Shown piece by piece: positions 15,155 to 24,100 of a stretch of DNA of 48,216 nucleotides. A program made the position numbers and the translations under genes. Source of the DNA: Guyparkeria sp. SCN-R1 (GTDB taxonomy: Bacteria > Pseudomonadota > Gammaproteobacteria > Halothiobacillales > Halothiobacillaceae); contig NZ_QZMT01000015.1 in the NCBI RefSeq assembly GCF_003932495.1, forward strand, positions 1 to 48,216, given 5' to 3'. The notes under the pieces are model-generated. The model was not told where the DNA came from, made no database searches, and was given only the letters and a program-made list of their open reading frames with translations. Position 1 is the stretch's first letter. Every line of letters begins with the position of its first letter.

Positions 15155-16096
15155 ATGGACCGATTCACGGCCCTGGCCACCTTCACCTGCGTGGCGGATA
15201 CCGGCTCGATCAGCGCGGCGGCCGATCGGATGGGCATCGCCAAGTCGGCCGTCAGCCGACGGCTGCGGGAGCTGGAAAACCATCTCGGCGTGGAGCTGGT
15301 GCATCGCACCACCCGGCACCTGGCGCTGACCCCGTCGGGCGAGGATTTCTACCATCGCGCCACCCGCCTGCTCGCCGATCTCGACGAGGCCGAGGAGGCG
15401 GTCACCCGCGAACATGGCGAGCTCTCCGGCGTGCTGCGCATCGCCGCACCGCTCTCGTTCGGCCTGATGCACCTGCAGCCGGCGATTACCGCGTTCATGA
15501 ACATCCATCCCGGGGTGAGCTTCGACCTCAACCTGGACGACGACGAGGTCGACCTGATCGCCGACGGTTACGACCTCGGGATCCGACTGGCCAGTCTGCC
15601 GGACTCCACCCTGATGGCCCGCCGGCTCGCCCCGATCCGTAACCTCGCCGTCGCCAGCCCGGACTACCTCGCTCGTTTCGGCACGCCGCACCACCCCGCA
15701 GATCTCGCCGATCACGACTGCCTGATCTACAGCAACGTCCCGGAAACACGCGTCTGGGGCTACACCGACAGCCAGGGGCGCTGGCAGCCGGTGCATGGCC
15801 GGCGGCGGCTGCGGGTGAACAACGGCGATTTCCTGCGCGAGGCGGCGATACGTGGCGCGGGCATCGTGATCGAACCGACCTTCCTGCTGCATCGCGCGGT
15901 CGCCGAGGGCCGGCTGGTGCCCATCCTCACCGACGTGCCCTGGCCGGAGATAGGCGCCTACGCGGTCTACCCGCAGACCCGTCACCTCTCGGCACGGGTA
16001 CGGGCCTTCATCGACTTTCTGGCCCAGCGTTTCGCCGGCGAACCCTACTGGGATCACCACCTGCCGATCGCGGGCAAGGCGCCGCCTTCGCCCTGA
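15155..16096 (+). CDS. LysR-family transcriptional regulator
   Basis: A 313-aa LysR regulator. The N-terminal winged helix-turn-helix spans about residues 1-60 (MDRFTALATFTCVADTGSISAAADRMGIAKSAVSRRLRELE). An effector-binding domain follows from about residue 90. The sequence is closest in style to the large CrgA/AaeR-like LysR subgroup, whose members often govern small redox operons. The ATG is preceded by GAGGGG within the intergenic repeat element. It is divergent from the cytochrome b561-yceI operon, the most likely target. The ligand cannot be told. Confidence 0.9.
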   Translation: MDRFTALATFTCVADTGSISAAADRMGIAKSAVSRRLRELENHLGVELVHRTTRHLALTPSGEDFYHRATRLLADLDEAEEAVTREHGELSGVLRIAAPLSFGLMHLQPAITAFMNIHPGVSFDLNLDDDEVDLIADGYDLGIRLASLPDSTLMARRLAPIRNLAVASPDYLARFGTPHHPADLADHDCLIYSNVPETRVWGYTDSQGRWQPVHGRRRLRVNNGDFLREAAIRGAGIVIEPTFLLHRAVAEGRLVPILTDVPWPEIGAYAVYPQTRHLSARVRAFIDFLAQRFAGEPYWDHHLPIAGKAPPSP

Positions 16097-16202
16097 TCCC
16101 ATCGGCGGCAAGCCGCCCATGCCGGGCGATGCCCGCCGAGACGGGCCACAACTCCCGCGCCAATCCCGAGAGCCAAACTCAGATACCAATCGAAGTTGGA
16201 CT

Positions 16203-16221
16203 AGGAATGATTCTCATTTGA
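16203..16221 (+). promoter_or_regulatory. Fur box overlapping the fbpA -35 element
   Basis: AATGATTCTCATT is a good match to both halves of the Fur palindrome. It overlaps the TTGACA hexamer of the promoter, so bound Fur-Fe would block RNA polymerase. The downstream genes encode a ferric iron transporter, which supports the call. Confidence 0.75.
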
Positions 16222-16246
16222 CAGCCGAAAAAAGCTTGGCTATCGT
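16218..16246 (+). promoter_or_regulatory. Sigma70 promoter of fbpABC
   Basis: A perfect -35 TTGACA (16218-16223), a 17-bp spacer and a -10 TATCGT (16241-16246) stand 66 bp before the fbpA start. The -35 overlaps the Fur box. Confidence 0.7.
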
Positions 16247-16311
16247 GGCCTCGCTTTCGATCGAAAAATCAGCCAAACCGCCTTTCAGACAAGAGCCAAG
16301 AGGTCTCGATC

Positions 16312-17373
16312 ATGTCCCGACTTTTCCCGTTGGCCGCCCTGGCCCTCGCCACCGCCGGACTCGGCCTTGCCGGTTGCAGCGACAACGCCGAGCAGGGTGG
16401 CGACACCACCGCCGACCAGGGCGCGACCACCCTGAACGTCTACTCCGCACGCAAGGAAGACCTGATCGCGCCGCTGCTGGATCGTTTCACCGACGAGACC
16501 GGCATCGAGGTGCAGTTGCTGACCGCCGATGCCGGCGCCCTGCTCTCCCGACTGGAAAGCGAAGGCCGCAACACCCCGGCCGACGTGCTGATCACCGTCG
16601 ATGCCGGCAACTTGCAGCGCGCCAAGGAAGCCGGCGTGTTCCAGGCAATCGAGTCCGACTCGCTGGCCGACCGCATCCCGTCCAACCTGCGTGACGTCGA
16701 CAACCAGTGGTTCGGTCTGTCGCAGCGCGCCCGCGTGATCTTCACCCACAAGGAGAACGTCGAGGAAGGCGCGATCACCAGCTACGCCGATCTCGCCGAC
16801 CCGAAATTCAAGGGCAAGATCTGCATCCGCTCCTCGGACAACGTCTACAACCAGTCGCTGGTCGCCTCGATGATCGCCGAGCATGGCGAAGAGTGGACCG
16901 AGGAATGGGCCAAGGGCCTGGTCGAGAACATGGCGCGCAAGCCGCAGGGCGGCGATCGTGACCAGATCCGCGCCGTGGCCGCCGGCGAATGCGACATCGC
17001 CGTGGCGAATACCTATTACTATGGCGCCATGCAGAATGGCAGCGACACCGACCGCGACGCCGCCGACGCCGTACGACTCGTCTGGCCGAACCAGGGCGAT
17101 CGTGGCGCGCACGTGAATGTATCCGGCGCCGGCATGGTCGCGGCGAGCGACAAGGCGCAAGCGGTCACGCAGCTGCTCGAGTTCCTGACCACCAACGAAT
17201 CACAGGAGTGGTATGCCCAGGTGAACAACGAGTTCCCGGTCCGGCCGGGCGTGCCGGCCGCCGAGACACTGGCCCAGTGGGGCGAGTTCAAGGCCGACGA
17301 GCTCAACTTGTCCACCCTGGGTGAGCTCAACCCGGCCGCCGTGAAACTCATGGACCGGGCTGGATGGCAGTAA
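16312..17373 (+). CDS. fbpA: Ferric iron ABC transporter substrate-binding lipoprotein
   Basis: A 353-aa FbpA/FutA-type binding protein. The leader ends in the lipobox LAGC, so Cys21 should be lipidated and the protein anchored. Mature sequence begins with an acidic linker, then TTLNVYSARKEDLIAPLLDRF, the usual first strand of the family. The double tyrosine in VANTYYYGAM provides the iron-phenolate ligands. It captures Fe3+ in the periplasm for FbpB/FbpC. A Fur-type promoter lies upstream. Its stop overlaps the start of the permease gene by ten bases, so the three transport genes are one operon. Confidence 0.93.
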   Translation: MSRLFPLAALALATAGLGLAGCSDNAEQGGDTTADQGATTLNVYSARKEDLIAPLLDRFTDETGIEVQLLTADAGALLSRLESEGRNTPADVLITVDAGNLQRAKEAGVFQAIESDSLADRIPSNLRDVDNQWFGLSQRARVIFTHKENVEEGAITSYADLADPKFKGKICIRSSDNVYNQSLVASMIAEHGEEWTEEWAKGLVENMARKPQGGDRDQIRAVAAGECDIAVANTYYYGAMQNGSDTDRDAADAVRLVWPNQGDRGAHVNVSGAGMVAASDKAQAVTQLLEFLTTNESQEWYAQVNNEFPVRPGVPAAETLAQWGEFKADELNLSTLGELNPAAVKLMDRAGWQ

Positions 17374-19088
17374 GCCAGGACCCACAGCCCCACGTCCTGA
17401 TCGACAAGCCGGCCGTCCCGACAGGGGCGGGCGGCTTGTCTGCGTGGAAGGGGGGCATGATTCTGATCACCGCGCTGCTGGCCGTGCCGCTCGCGGTGAT
17501 CGTCGCGTCCGTGTTCTGGCCGGACAAGGCGACCTGGTCGCACCTGGCCGACACGGTGCTTGCCGACTACGTCATCAATTCCGCCCTGCTGGCGATTGGT
17601 GTCGGGTTCGGCACCTTCATTCTCGGCACCGGCACGGCCTGGCTGTTGTCGGTGTGCGAATTCCCGGGCCGGCGCATCTTCGAGTGGGCACTGCTGCTGC
17701 CGCTCGCGATGCCGGCCTACATCATCGCCTATACCTACACCGGCCTGCTCGACGTCGCCGGGCCGGTGCAATCGGGCCTGCGGGCGCTGACCGGCTGGTC
17801 GGTGGGCGACTACCCGTTCCCGGAAATCCGCTCGCTGGGCGGGGCCATCGTGATGCTCACGCTGGTGCTCTACCCCTACGTCTACATGCTCACCCGGGCG
17901 GCCTTTCTCGAGCAGTCCTCCAGCGCGCTGAACGTCGCCCGCTCGCTGGGGCTGGGGCCGTGGGCGATGTTCCGGCGGGTCGCCCTGCCGTTGGCGCGGC
18001 CGTCGATCGTCGCCGGCCTGTCGCTGGCGATCATGGAGACGCTGGCCGACTACGGCACGGTGCAGTACTTCGGCATCCCGACGCTGACCACCGGCATCTT
18101 CCGCACCTGGTTCGGCCTGGACGATGCCATCGCCGCGGCGCAACTCTCGGCCTTGCTGCTGACGTTCATCTTCACGGTGATCATCATCGAGCGGCTTTCC
18201 CGGCGACAGGCCCGCTACCACCATCACGGCAACTGGCAGGCCCGGCCGTCGTTCAAGCTGCGCCGTGGGCCGGCGACACTGGCGTTCATCGCCTGCGCCC
18301 TGCCGCTGGCGCTGGGCTTTCTGGTGCCGTCGGCCCAGTTGCTGGCCTGGAGCCTGGAGGTGGCCCCCACCCGGGACCTGGGCGAGTTCGCGGTGCTGGT
18401 ATCCCGCTCGGTGGGCCTGGCCGGGCTGACCGCCATCCTGGCGTTGCTGCTGGCGCTGTTCCTCGCCTACGGCCACCGCCTGATGCCCGGGCGGCTCACC
18501 TTCACCATCAACCGCATCGCCGGCATGGGCTATGCCCTGCCCGGCACGGTGATCGCCGTGGGCGTGATCATCCCGTTCGCCGCCTTCGACAACACACTCG
18601 ATGCCTGGCTGCGCGAGCAGTTCGGCGTCTCCAGCGGGCTGCTGCTCTCGGGCACGGTCGCCGCGCTGGTGTTCGCCTACCTGGTGCGCTTTCTCGCCGT
18701 GAGCCTCAACACGGTGGAAGCGGGCCTCGGGCGCATCCGCCCGAGCATGGACGATGCCGCCCGCTCGATGGGCGCGAACGCCGGGCGCACGCTGTGGCGG
18801 GTGCATATCCCGCTGATTCGTGGCAGTCTTCTCACCGCCGCGTTACTGGTGTTCGTCGACGTGCTCAAGGAGCTGCCGGCGACACTGGTCCTGCGACCAT
18901 TCGACTTCAACACGCTGGCGGTCAGGGCGTTCGAACTGGCCTCCGACGAGCGACTGCGCGATGCCGCGCTGCCGGCCCTGGCCATCGTGGCCGCGGGCCT
19001 GATCCCGGTGATCCTGGTGAGTCGCTCGATCACCCGCGCGAGAGGACATGAAGGCAACATTTCCAGCCGTGACCCGATCGATGAATAA
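17364..19088 (+). CDS. fbpB: Ferric iron ABC transporter permease (fused two-domain)
   Basis: A 574-aa inner-membrane protein with about twelve helices, a duplication of the binding-protein-dependent permease domain, as is normal for FbpB/SfuB. Each half has an EAA-type cytoplasmic loop: LNVARSLGLGPWAMFRRVALPLARP in the first and DDAARSMGANAGRTLWRVHIPLI in the second, which dock with the ATPase FbpC. The ATG at 17364 overlaps the end of fbpA. The short hydrophilic N-terminus before the first helix (about residues 30-50) is usual. A 27-bp gap leads to fbpC. Confidence 0.92.
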   Translation: MAVSQDPQPHVLIDKPAVPTGAGGLSAWKGGMILITALLAVPLAVIVASVFWPDKATWSHLADTVLADYVINSALLAIGVGFGTFILGTGTAWLLSVCEFPGRRIFEWALLLPLAMPAYIIAYTYTGLLDVAGPVQSGLRALTGWSVGDYPFPEIRSLGGAIVMLTLVLYPYVYMLTRAAFLEQSSSALNVARSLGLGPWAMFRRVALPLARPSIVAGLSLAIMETLADYGTVQYFGIPTLTTGIFRTWFGLDDAIAAAQLSALLLTFIFTVIIIERLSRRQARYHHHGNWQARPSFKLRRGPATLAFIACALPLALGFLVPSAQLLAWSLEVAPTRDLGEFAVLVSRSVGLAGLTAILALLLALFLAYGHRLMPGRLTFTINRIAGMGYALPGTVIAVGVIIPFAAFDNTLDAWLREQFGVSSGLLLSGTVAALVFAYLVRFLAVSLNTVEAGLGRIRPSMDDAARSMGANAGRTLWRVHIPLIRGSLLTAALLVFVDVLKELPATLVLRPFDFNTLAVRAFELASDERLRDAALPALAIVAAGLIPVILVSRSITRARGHEGNISSRDPIDE

Positions 19089-19115
19089 GCCGGCGGCCTC
19101 CCGTGGAGCTCACTC

Positions 19116-20195
19116 ATGAGTGAACGGCTTAGCCTGGTGGACCTGACCGTCCGTTTTGGTCGCACCACGGCCGTCGAGGGCGTCAACCTCAAGCTGCCGA
19201 CCGGCGTGATTGGCTGCCTGCTGGGGCCGTCCGGCTGCGGCAAGACCTCGATCCTGCGCACGGTAGCCGGCTTCGAATCGCCCAGCGCCGGCGTGGTCCG
19301 CCTGCACGGCGACACGGTGGCCGGCGCCGGCTGGGGCCACCCGCCCGAGCAACGCCGGGTGGGCATGATCTTCCAGGACCTGGCGCTGTTCCCGCACCTG
19401 ACCGTGGCCGACAACATCGGCTTCGGCCTGCCGAAAAAACCGGCCGAGAACCGGCAGAAACGCATCGACGAACTGCTGGACCTCGTCGGCCTGCCGGGCA
19501 TGGGCAAGCGCTATCCGCACCACATGTCCGGCGGGCAACAGCAGCGCGTGGCGATCGCCCGTGCGCTCGCACCGAAGCCCGAGATCCTGCTGCTCGACGA
19601 GCCGTTTTCCAGTCTCGACGTCGAACTGCGCGAAACCCTGCCGCGCGAGCTGCGCGACATCCTGCGCGAGGCGGAGACCACCGCCCTGCTGGTCACCCAC
19701 GATCAGACCGAGGCCTTCGCCATGGCCGACATCGTCGGCGTCATGCAGGCCGGGCGCCTGCACCAGTGGGACACCGCCTACAATCTTTATCATCGGCCCG
19801 AGACGCCGTTCGTCGCCGATTTTATCGGCCAGGGCACGCGCATCGCCGGCACCATGGTCGGGCCGGGGCGGGTCAAGACCGAACTGGGGCTGCTCGAGGG
19901 CCAGGTCTCGCACGAATACCCGCCGGGCACCGAGGTCGACGTACTGGTCCGTCCCGATGACGTGATCATCGATGCCGATGGGCCCGGGGTGGCGGAGATC
20001 GAGGAACGCGTCTTTCGCGGCGCGGACTTCCTCTACACCCTCGCCCTGCCGGGGGGGACGCGACTGTTGAGCCTGGCGCCGAGTCACGATCACTACGCCC
20101 CGGACGTGCGGGTCAACCTGCGCCCGGCGTTCACCCACCTGGTGCTGTTTCCGCGCGGAGGCGCTTCCCGCCATGCCGATTCGGATGAGGACTAA
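19116..20195 (+). CDS. fbpC: Ferric iron ABC transporter ATP-binding protein
   Basis: A 359-aa ABC ATPase with Walker A GPSGCGKTS (about 35-43), Q-loop in VGMIFQDLALFPHLTV, signature MSGGQQQRVAIARAL, Walker B ILLLDEPFSSLD and switch His in LLVTHDQTEAF. The extra C-terminal region after about residue 240 is the OB-like regulatory domain of the CUT1/FbpC group. A GGAG site in front of the ATG sets the start. The last 23 bases overlap the next gene. Confidence 0.93.
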   Translation: MSERLSLVDLTVRFGRTTAVEGVNLKLPTGVIGCLLGPSGCGKTSILRTVAGFESPSAGVVRLHGDTVAGAGWGHPPEQRRVGMIFQDLALFPHLTVADNIGFGLPKKPAENRQKRIDELLDLVGLPGMGKRYPHHMSGGQQQRVAIARALAPKPEILLLDEPFSSLDVELRETLPRELRDILREAETTALLVTHDQTEAFAMADIVGVMQAGRLHQWDTAYNLYHRPETPFVADFIGQGTRIAGTMVGPGRVKTELGLLEGQVSHEYPPGTEVDVLVRPDDVIIDADGPGVAEIEERVFRGADFLYTLALPGGTRLLSLAPSHDHYAPDVRVNLRPAFTHLVLFPRGGASRHADSDED

Positions 20196-21036
20196 GAACG
20201 GCCCGGCACTGGCCGGCCTGACCTGGCTTGCCGGTCTCTGGGCCGCCCCCGGCCTGACGGCCACGCCCCTGTTCGACGCCCACCTGCACTACAACGCCGA
20301 ACAGCGGGCCGCCATCGACCCGCAGACCATCCTCGAGACACTCGAGGCCAGCGGCATCGAACACGCCGTGGTCACCAGCCGACCACCCGAGAATGCCCGC
20401 CTGCTCGCCGAACTGGCCCCCGATCGCATCGTGCCATTCTTGGGCGTCTATCGCGCCAAGGCCGACAAGGAAAACTGGATGCATCGCCCGGATCTTCCCG
20501 CCCGGGTAGAGACCTGGCTGGACGAGGGCGACTACCGGGGCATCGGCGAGTTGCACATCTTCGGCGAGGACCGCGATAGCCCAACATTAAAGCGCCTGGT
20601 GGAGATCGCCGCCGAGCGCGAACTGGTGATGATGATCCACGGTGATCTGGCCATCATCGATCGCGTCTTCGAGATCGCCCCGCATGTCGACGTGCTCTGG
20701 GCGCACCTGGGCGAGACGCCCGACCCGACCATCCTGCGCGCCGCCCTCTCTCGTCACCCCGAACACCTGTTCATCGACACGTCGGTACGCGACGAGCGCT
20801 TCCTGGATAACGACGGCCAGTTGTTGCCCGAATGGCGCGCCCTGTTCGTCGACCACCCCAACCGCTTCGTCGTCGGGGTGGATACCTACAGCCTGACGCG
20901 CTGGCAGCGCTTCGACGAGGCCGCCGAGACCATCCGCCAATGGCTGGATCAGTTGCCCGACTCGGTCGCCCGGCGACTGGCCCGCGAGAACGCCCGCGAA
21001 CTGCTGCTCGACCCGCTGCTGTTGGGCAATCCGTAA
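20173..21036 (+). CDS. Exported amidohydrolase-superfamily protein
   Basis: A 287-aa TIM-barrel metal hydrolase with an apparent signal peptide (cleavage near residue 30, after TAT or LTA). Metal-site features include FDAHLHYN at the first strand, GELHIFGE, MMIHGDL, WAHLG and the late Asp in VVGVDTYSLTRW. This is the amidohydrolase-2/TatD-like layout. It overlaps fbpC by 23 bases, so it is translationally coupled to the iron transporter. A role in freeing iron from an organic ligand in the periplasm would fit, but that is a guess. Alternative start: the ATG at 20185. Confidence 0.75.
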   Translation: MPIRMRTKNGPALAGLTWLAGLWAAPGLTATPLFDAHLHYNAEQRAAIDPQTILETLEASGIEHAVVTSRPPENARLLAELAPDRIVPFLGVYRAKADKENWMHRPDLPARVETWLDEGDYRGIGELHIFGEDRDSPTLKRLVEIAAERELVMMIHGDLAIIDRVFEIAPHVDVLWAHLGETPDPTILRAALSRHPEHLFIDTSVRDERFLDNDGQLLPEWRALFVDHPNRFVVGVDTYSLTRWQRFDEAAETIRQWLDQLPDSVARRLARENARELLLDPLLLGNP

Positions 21037-21191
21037 GGCTGGACCGAAGCGGTCCAGGGCACCCTGGCGCACTGGACTTACCCACCGGGTTGGCCCATTC
21101 TTGAACTGGCGCAATCGGCGGCCCGTGTGGGCCGCCGCGTTGATTGCAACGACCACCCACCGCGAACCACGCCAGGGACATCCCCGACGAC

Positions 21192-24100
21192 ATGACGTCG
21201 CGAGATCATCAGTCCGACACCCCTCGACGCCGCCGGTGGTTCTCGCCCTTGGCGCTGGCGATCTCCTACGTCGTCTATGCCGGCCTGTGGATCCTCGCCT
21301 CCGACTGGCTGCTGGGGCTGTTCGTGCCAGCCGAGCAACTCGCCCGGGTGGGATTGTTCAAGGGCCTGGCCTTTGTCGCCGTCACCGGCTTGATTCTCTA
21401 CTTGCTGCTGCGCTGGCTGATGCCGGCTCGACCTGCGTCCCCAACGAGTGACACGGTCACGCAGATCCCGCGACGCAGTCGCAGCGGGCCACTGATCGTC
21501 TTTGTCGCCAACCTGCTGATTGTCGCCATCGTGACAGCGGGCACCTATCTCTACCGCGCGCCCGTGGCGATCGAATCGGCCCAATCCCGGCTGGCCGATA
21601 TCGCCGCGCTGCGCGCGGATTTCATCGATGCCTGGCTCGAGGAACGCGCCAGCGATGCACTGGTTCTGCAATCATCGGGGACATTGCAAGAGGCAATCCG
21701 CCTGCTGGCCGAGTCACCGACCGATGGCCCCGAAACCGAGATGGCCCGCCAGCAGGTCATCGGCCGCTTCGAGGCCCTGCGCGCCGCCTACGACTACGAG
21801 GGTGCCGCTCTGCTCGATGCGAGCGGCACCACCCCGCTGATCAACCGCGGCGTGACTCGCTGGCCGGACAAACTGGTCCAGGCCGTGGATCTCACCAATG
21901 ACGGCCGGATCGTCGAACTCTCACCCAACCTGCATACCGACCGACACGCCCATATCGACTGGCTGGTGCCGATCGGCGGCGACGAAACGATCGCGCAGGT
22001 GCTGCTGCGCGCCGATGTGCCAGCCATTCCCGTCGGGATGGCACATAACGCCACGACCACGCACCTGGCACGCGCCCAGGACGAGACCGTGCTGCTGCTC
22101 GACGATACTGCCCGGCGGTCCGCCGACGACCCCTGGCCCAACCTGCCCTGGGAGCAAAGCGGCCTGCGGCCAAGGGATTTCACCGCCGATGCCCCGCCCC
22201 GCGCGATCGACGGCAGCAATGTCGACGGAGAACCCGTGGTCGGTGCCGTTCACCCGATCCCGGGACGAGAATGGGCGGTCGTGGCCACCCAGACACGCTC
22301 CAACGTACTGCAGCCACTGCACCAGACGCTGTGGCTACTCGCGGTAGTCGCCTTCTTCCTGCTGGCGATCATGGCCGTGATCCTCGCCCTGCTGTGGCAC
22401 CGCACGCGCGAGAGCGACACCCTGCGCTGGACGGCGCGCAGCGCCGAGCAGGACCGATTGCTGCGCGTGTTCTACGACATGCCGTTCTTCGGCATGGCGA
22501 TCAGCTCCCCGGCCAACCGTCGCATTACCGATGCCAATCCGCGGCTGGCCGAGATGCTGGGGCGCCCGGGCGAGTCGCTGGTCGGCAAGAGCTGGGACGA
22601 GTTGCTGGGCGATGCCCTGCACGGTGACGAACACCGCGCCATGCAGGACCTCATCGACGGTCAGGTCGATCACTGCACCCAGGAATTCAGCCTAAAGCGC
22701 CCGGACGGCACGACCGCCCACCTGCGTTTCGACACCCGCCTGACGCGCTCGGAGGATGGCCGGGCCGAACGGCTGGTCTCGATCGCCGAGGACGTCACCC
22801 GCGAGCGCGAGGCCTACCACGCCCTGGAACACCAGAAGGACCTCTACGACCTGCTCTCGCAGACCAACCAGGCGATCACCCGCTGCCGTACGGCCGACGA
22901 ACTGTTCGAGACGGCCTGCCGCGTGGCCGTCGAGCACGGGCACCTCGCCTTTGCCTGGATCGGGCTGATCGACTCGGAAACCGGATCGGTCGACCCCGTG
23001 GTGCAATTCGGCGACCAGACCGGCTACATCGAGAAACTCGAGGTCAGCATCCACCCGCACGAGCCGGCCGGCCAGGGGCCGGTGGGCCGGGCGATCCGCG
23101 CCGACGAACTGGTCGTGGTGAACCACTTCCAGACGACACTAGCGACGGGCATCTGGCACCAGCAGGCCATCGAAGCGGGCGTCGATGCCGTGGTGTCGTT
23201 CCCGATCCACCGGGGCGGCGAGATCATCGGCGCCATGGCCTTGTACGCCGAGGTCAGCGATTTCTTCGACGACGCGATCTGCCGCACCGTCGAGGAGCTG
23301 GCGACCGACATCTCGTTCGCGCTGGATTATTTCGACCGCCTCGAGGACCTCGAGCGCGCCCGCGAGGCCGTCCAGGCCAGCCCCGCCGTGCTGTTCCGCT
23401 GGTTGCCGGAGGACGGCTGGCCGACGGCCTTCGTCTCGAGCAACATCGAGCGTTGGGGCTACTCGGCCGAGGAGTGGCAGGAACGGCAATTCCCGTTTGC
23501 CGAGATCATCCACCCCGACGACCAGGCGATGGTCGCCAGCGGTTTCGAAGAAAAGGTCGACAGCGGCGAGACGCAATACCACCAGGAATACCGCGTGCGC
23601 ATGGCCGACGGCGAATACCGCTGGGTCGAGGAAGTCACCTTGGTGCGCCGCGACGCCGAGGGCGCGCCGCTGTGGTACGACGGCGTGGTCACCGATATCC
23701 ACGACCGGCACGAGGTCGAACAACACGAGCGGCTGATGGCCAAGGTGATCGAGAACACCCGCGAGGGCGTGTTGATCACCGACCGAGACCAGGTGATCCT
23801 CGAGATCAACCCGGCCTTCACCGACCTCACCGGGTACAGCGCCGAGGACGTGATCGGCCAGACGCCCGATCTGCTCGCCTCGGGACAGCACGACCGGGAC
23901 TTCTACGACCGCATGTGGGAGGAGCTGGAACGCGACGGCCACTGGCAGGGCGAAATCTGGAACCGGCGCAAGAACGGCGAGACCTTCCCCGAGATCCTGA
24001 GCATCAGCACGGTCACCGACCGCGAGCACAACATCACGCACTACGTCGGGCTGTTCGTCGACATCACCCGGCAGAAGGAGAACGAGTCCAAGCTCGATTT

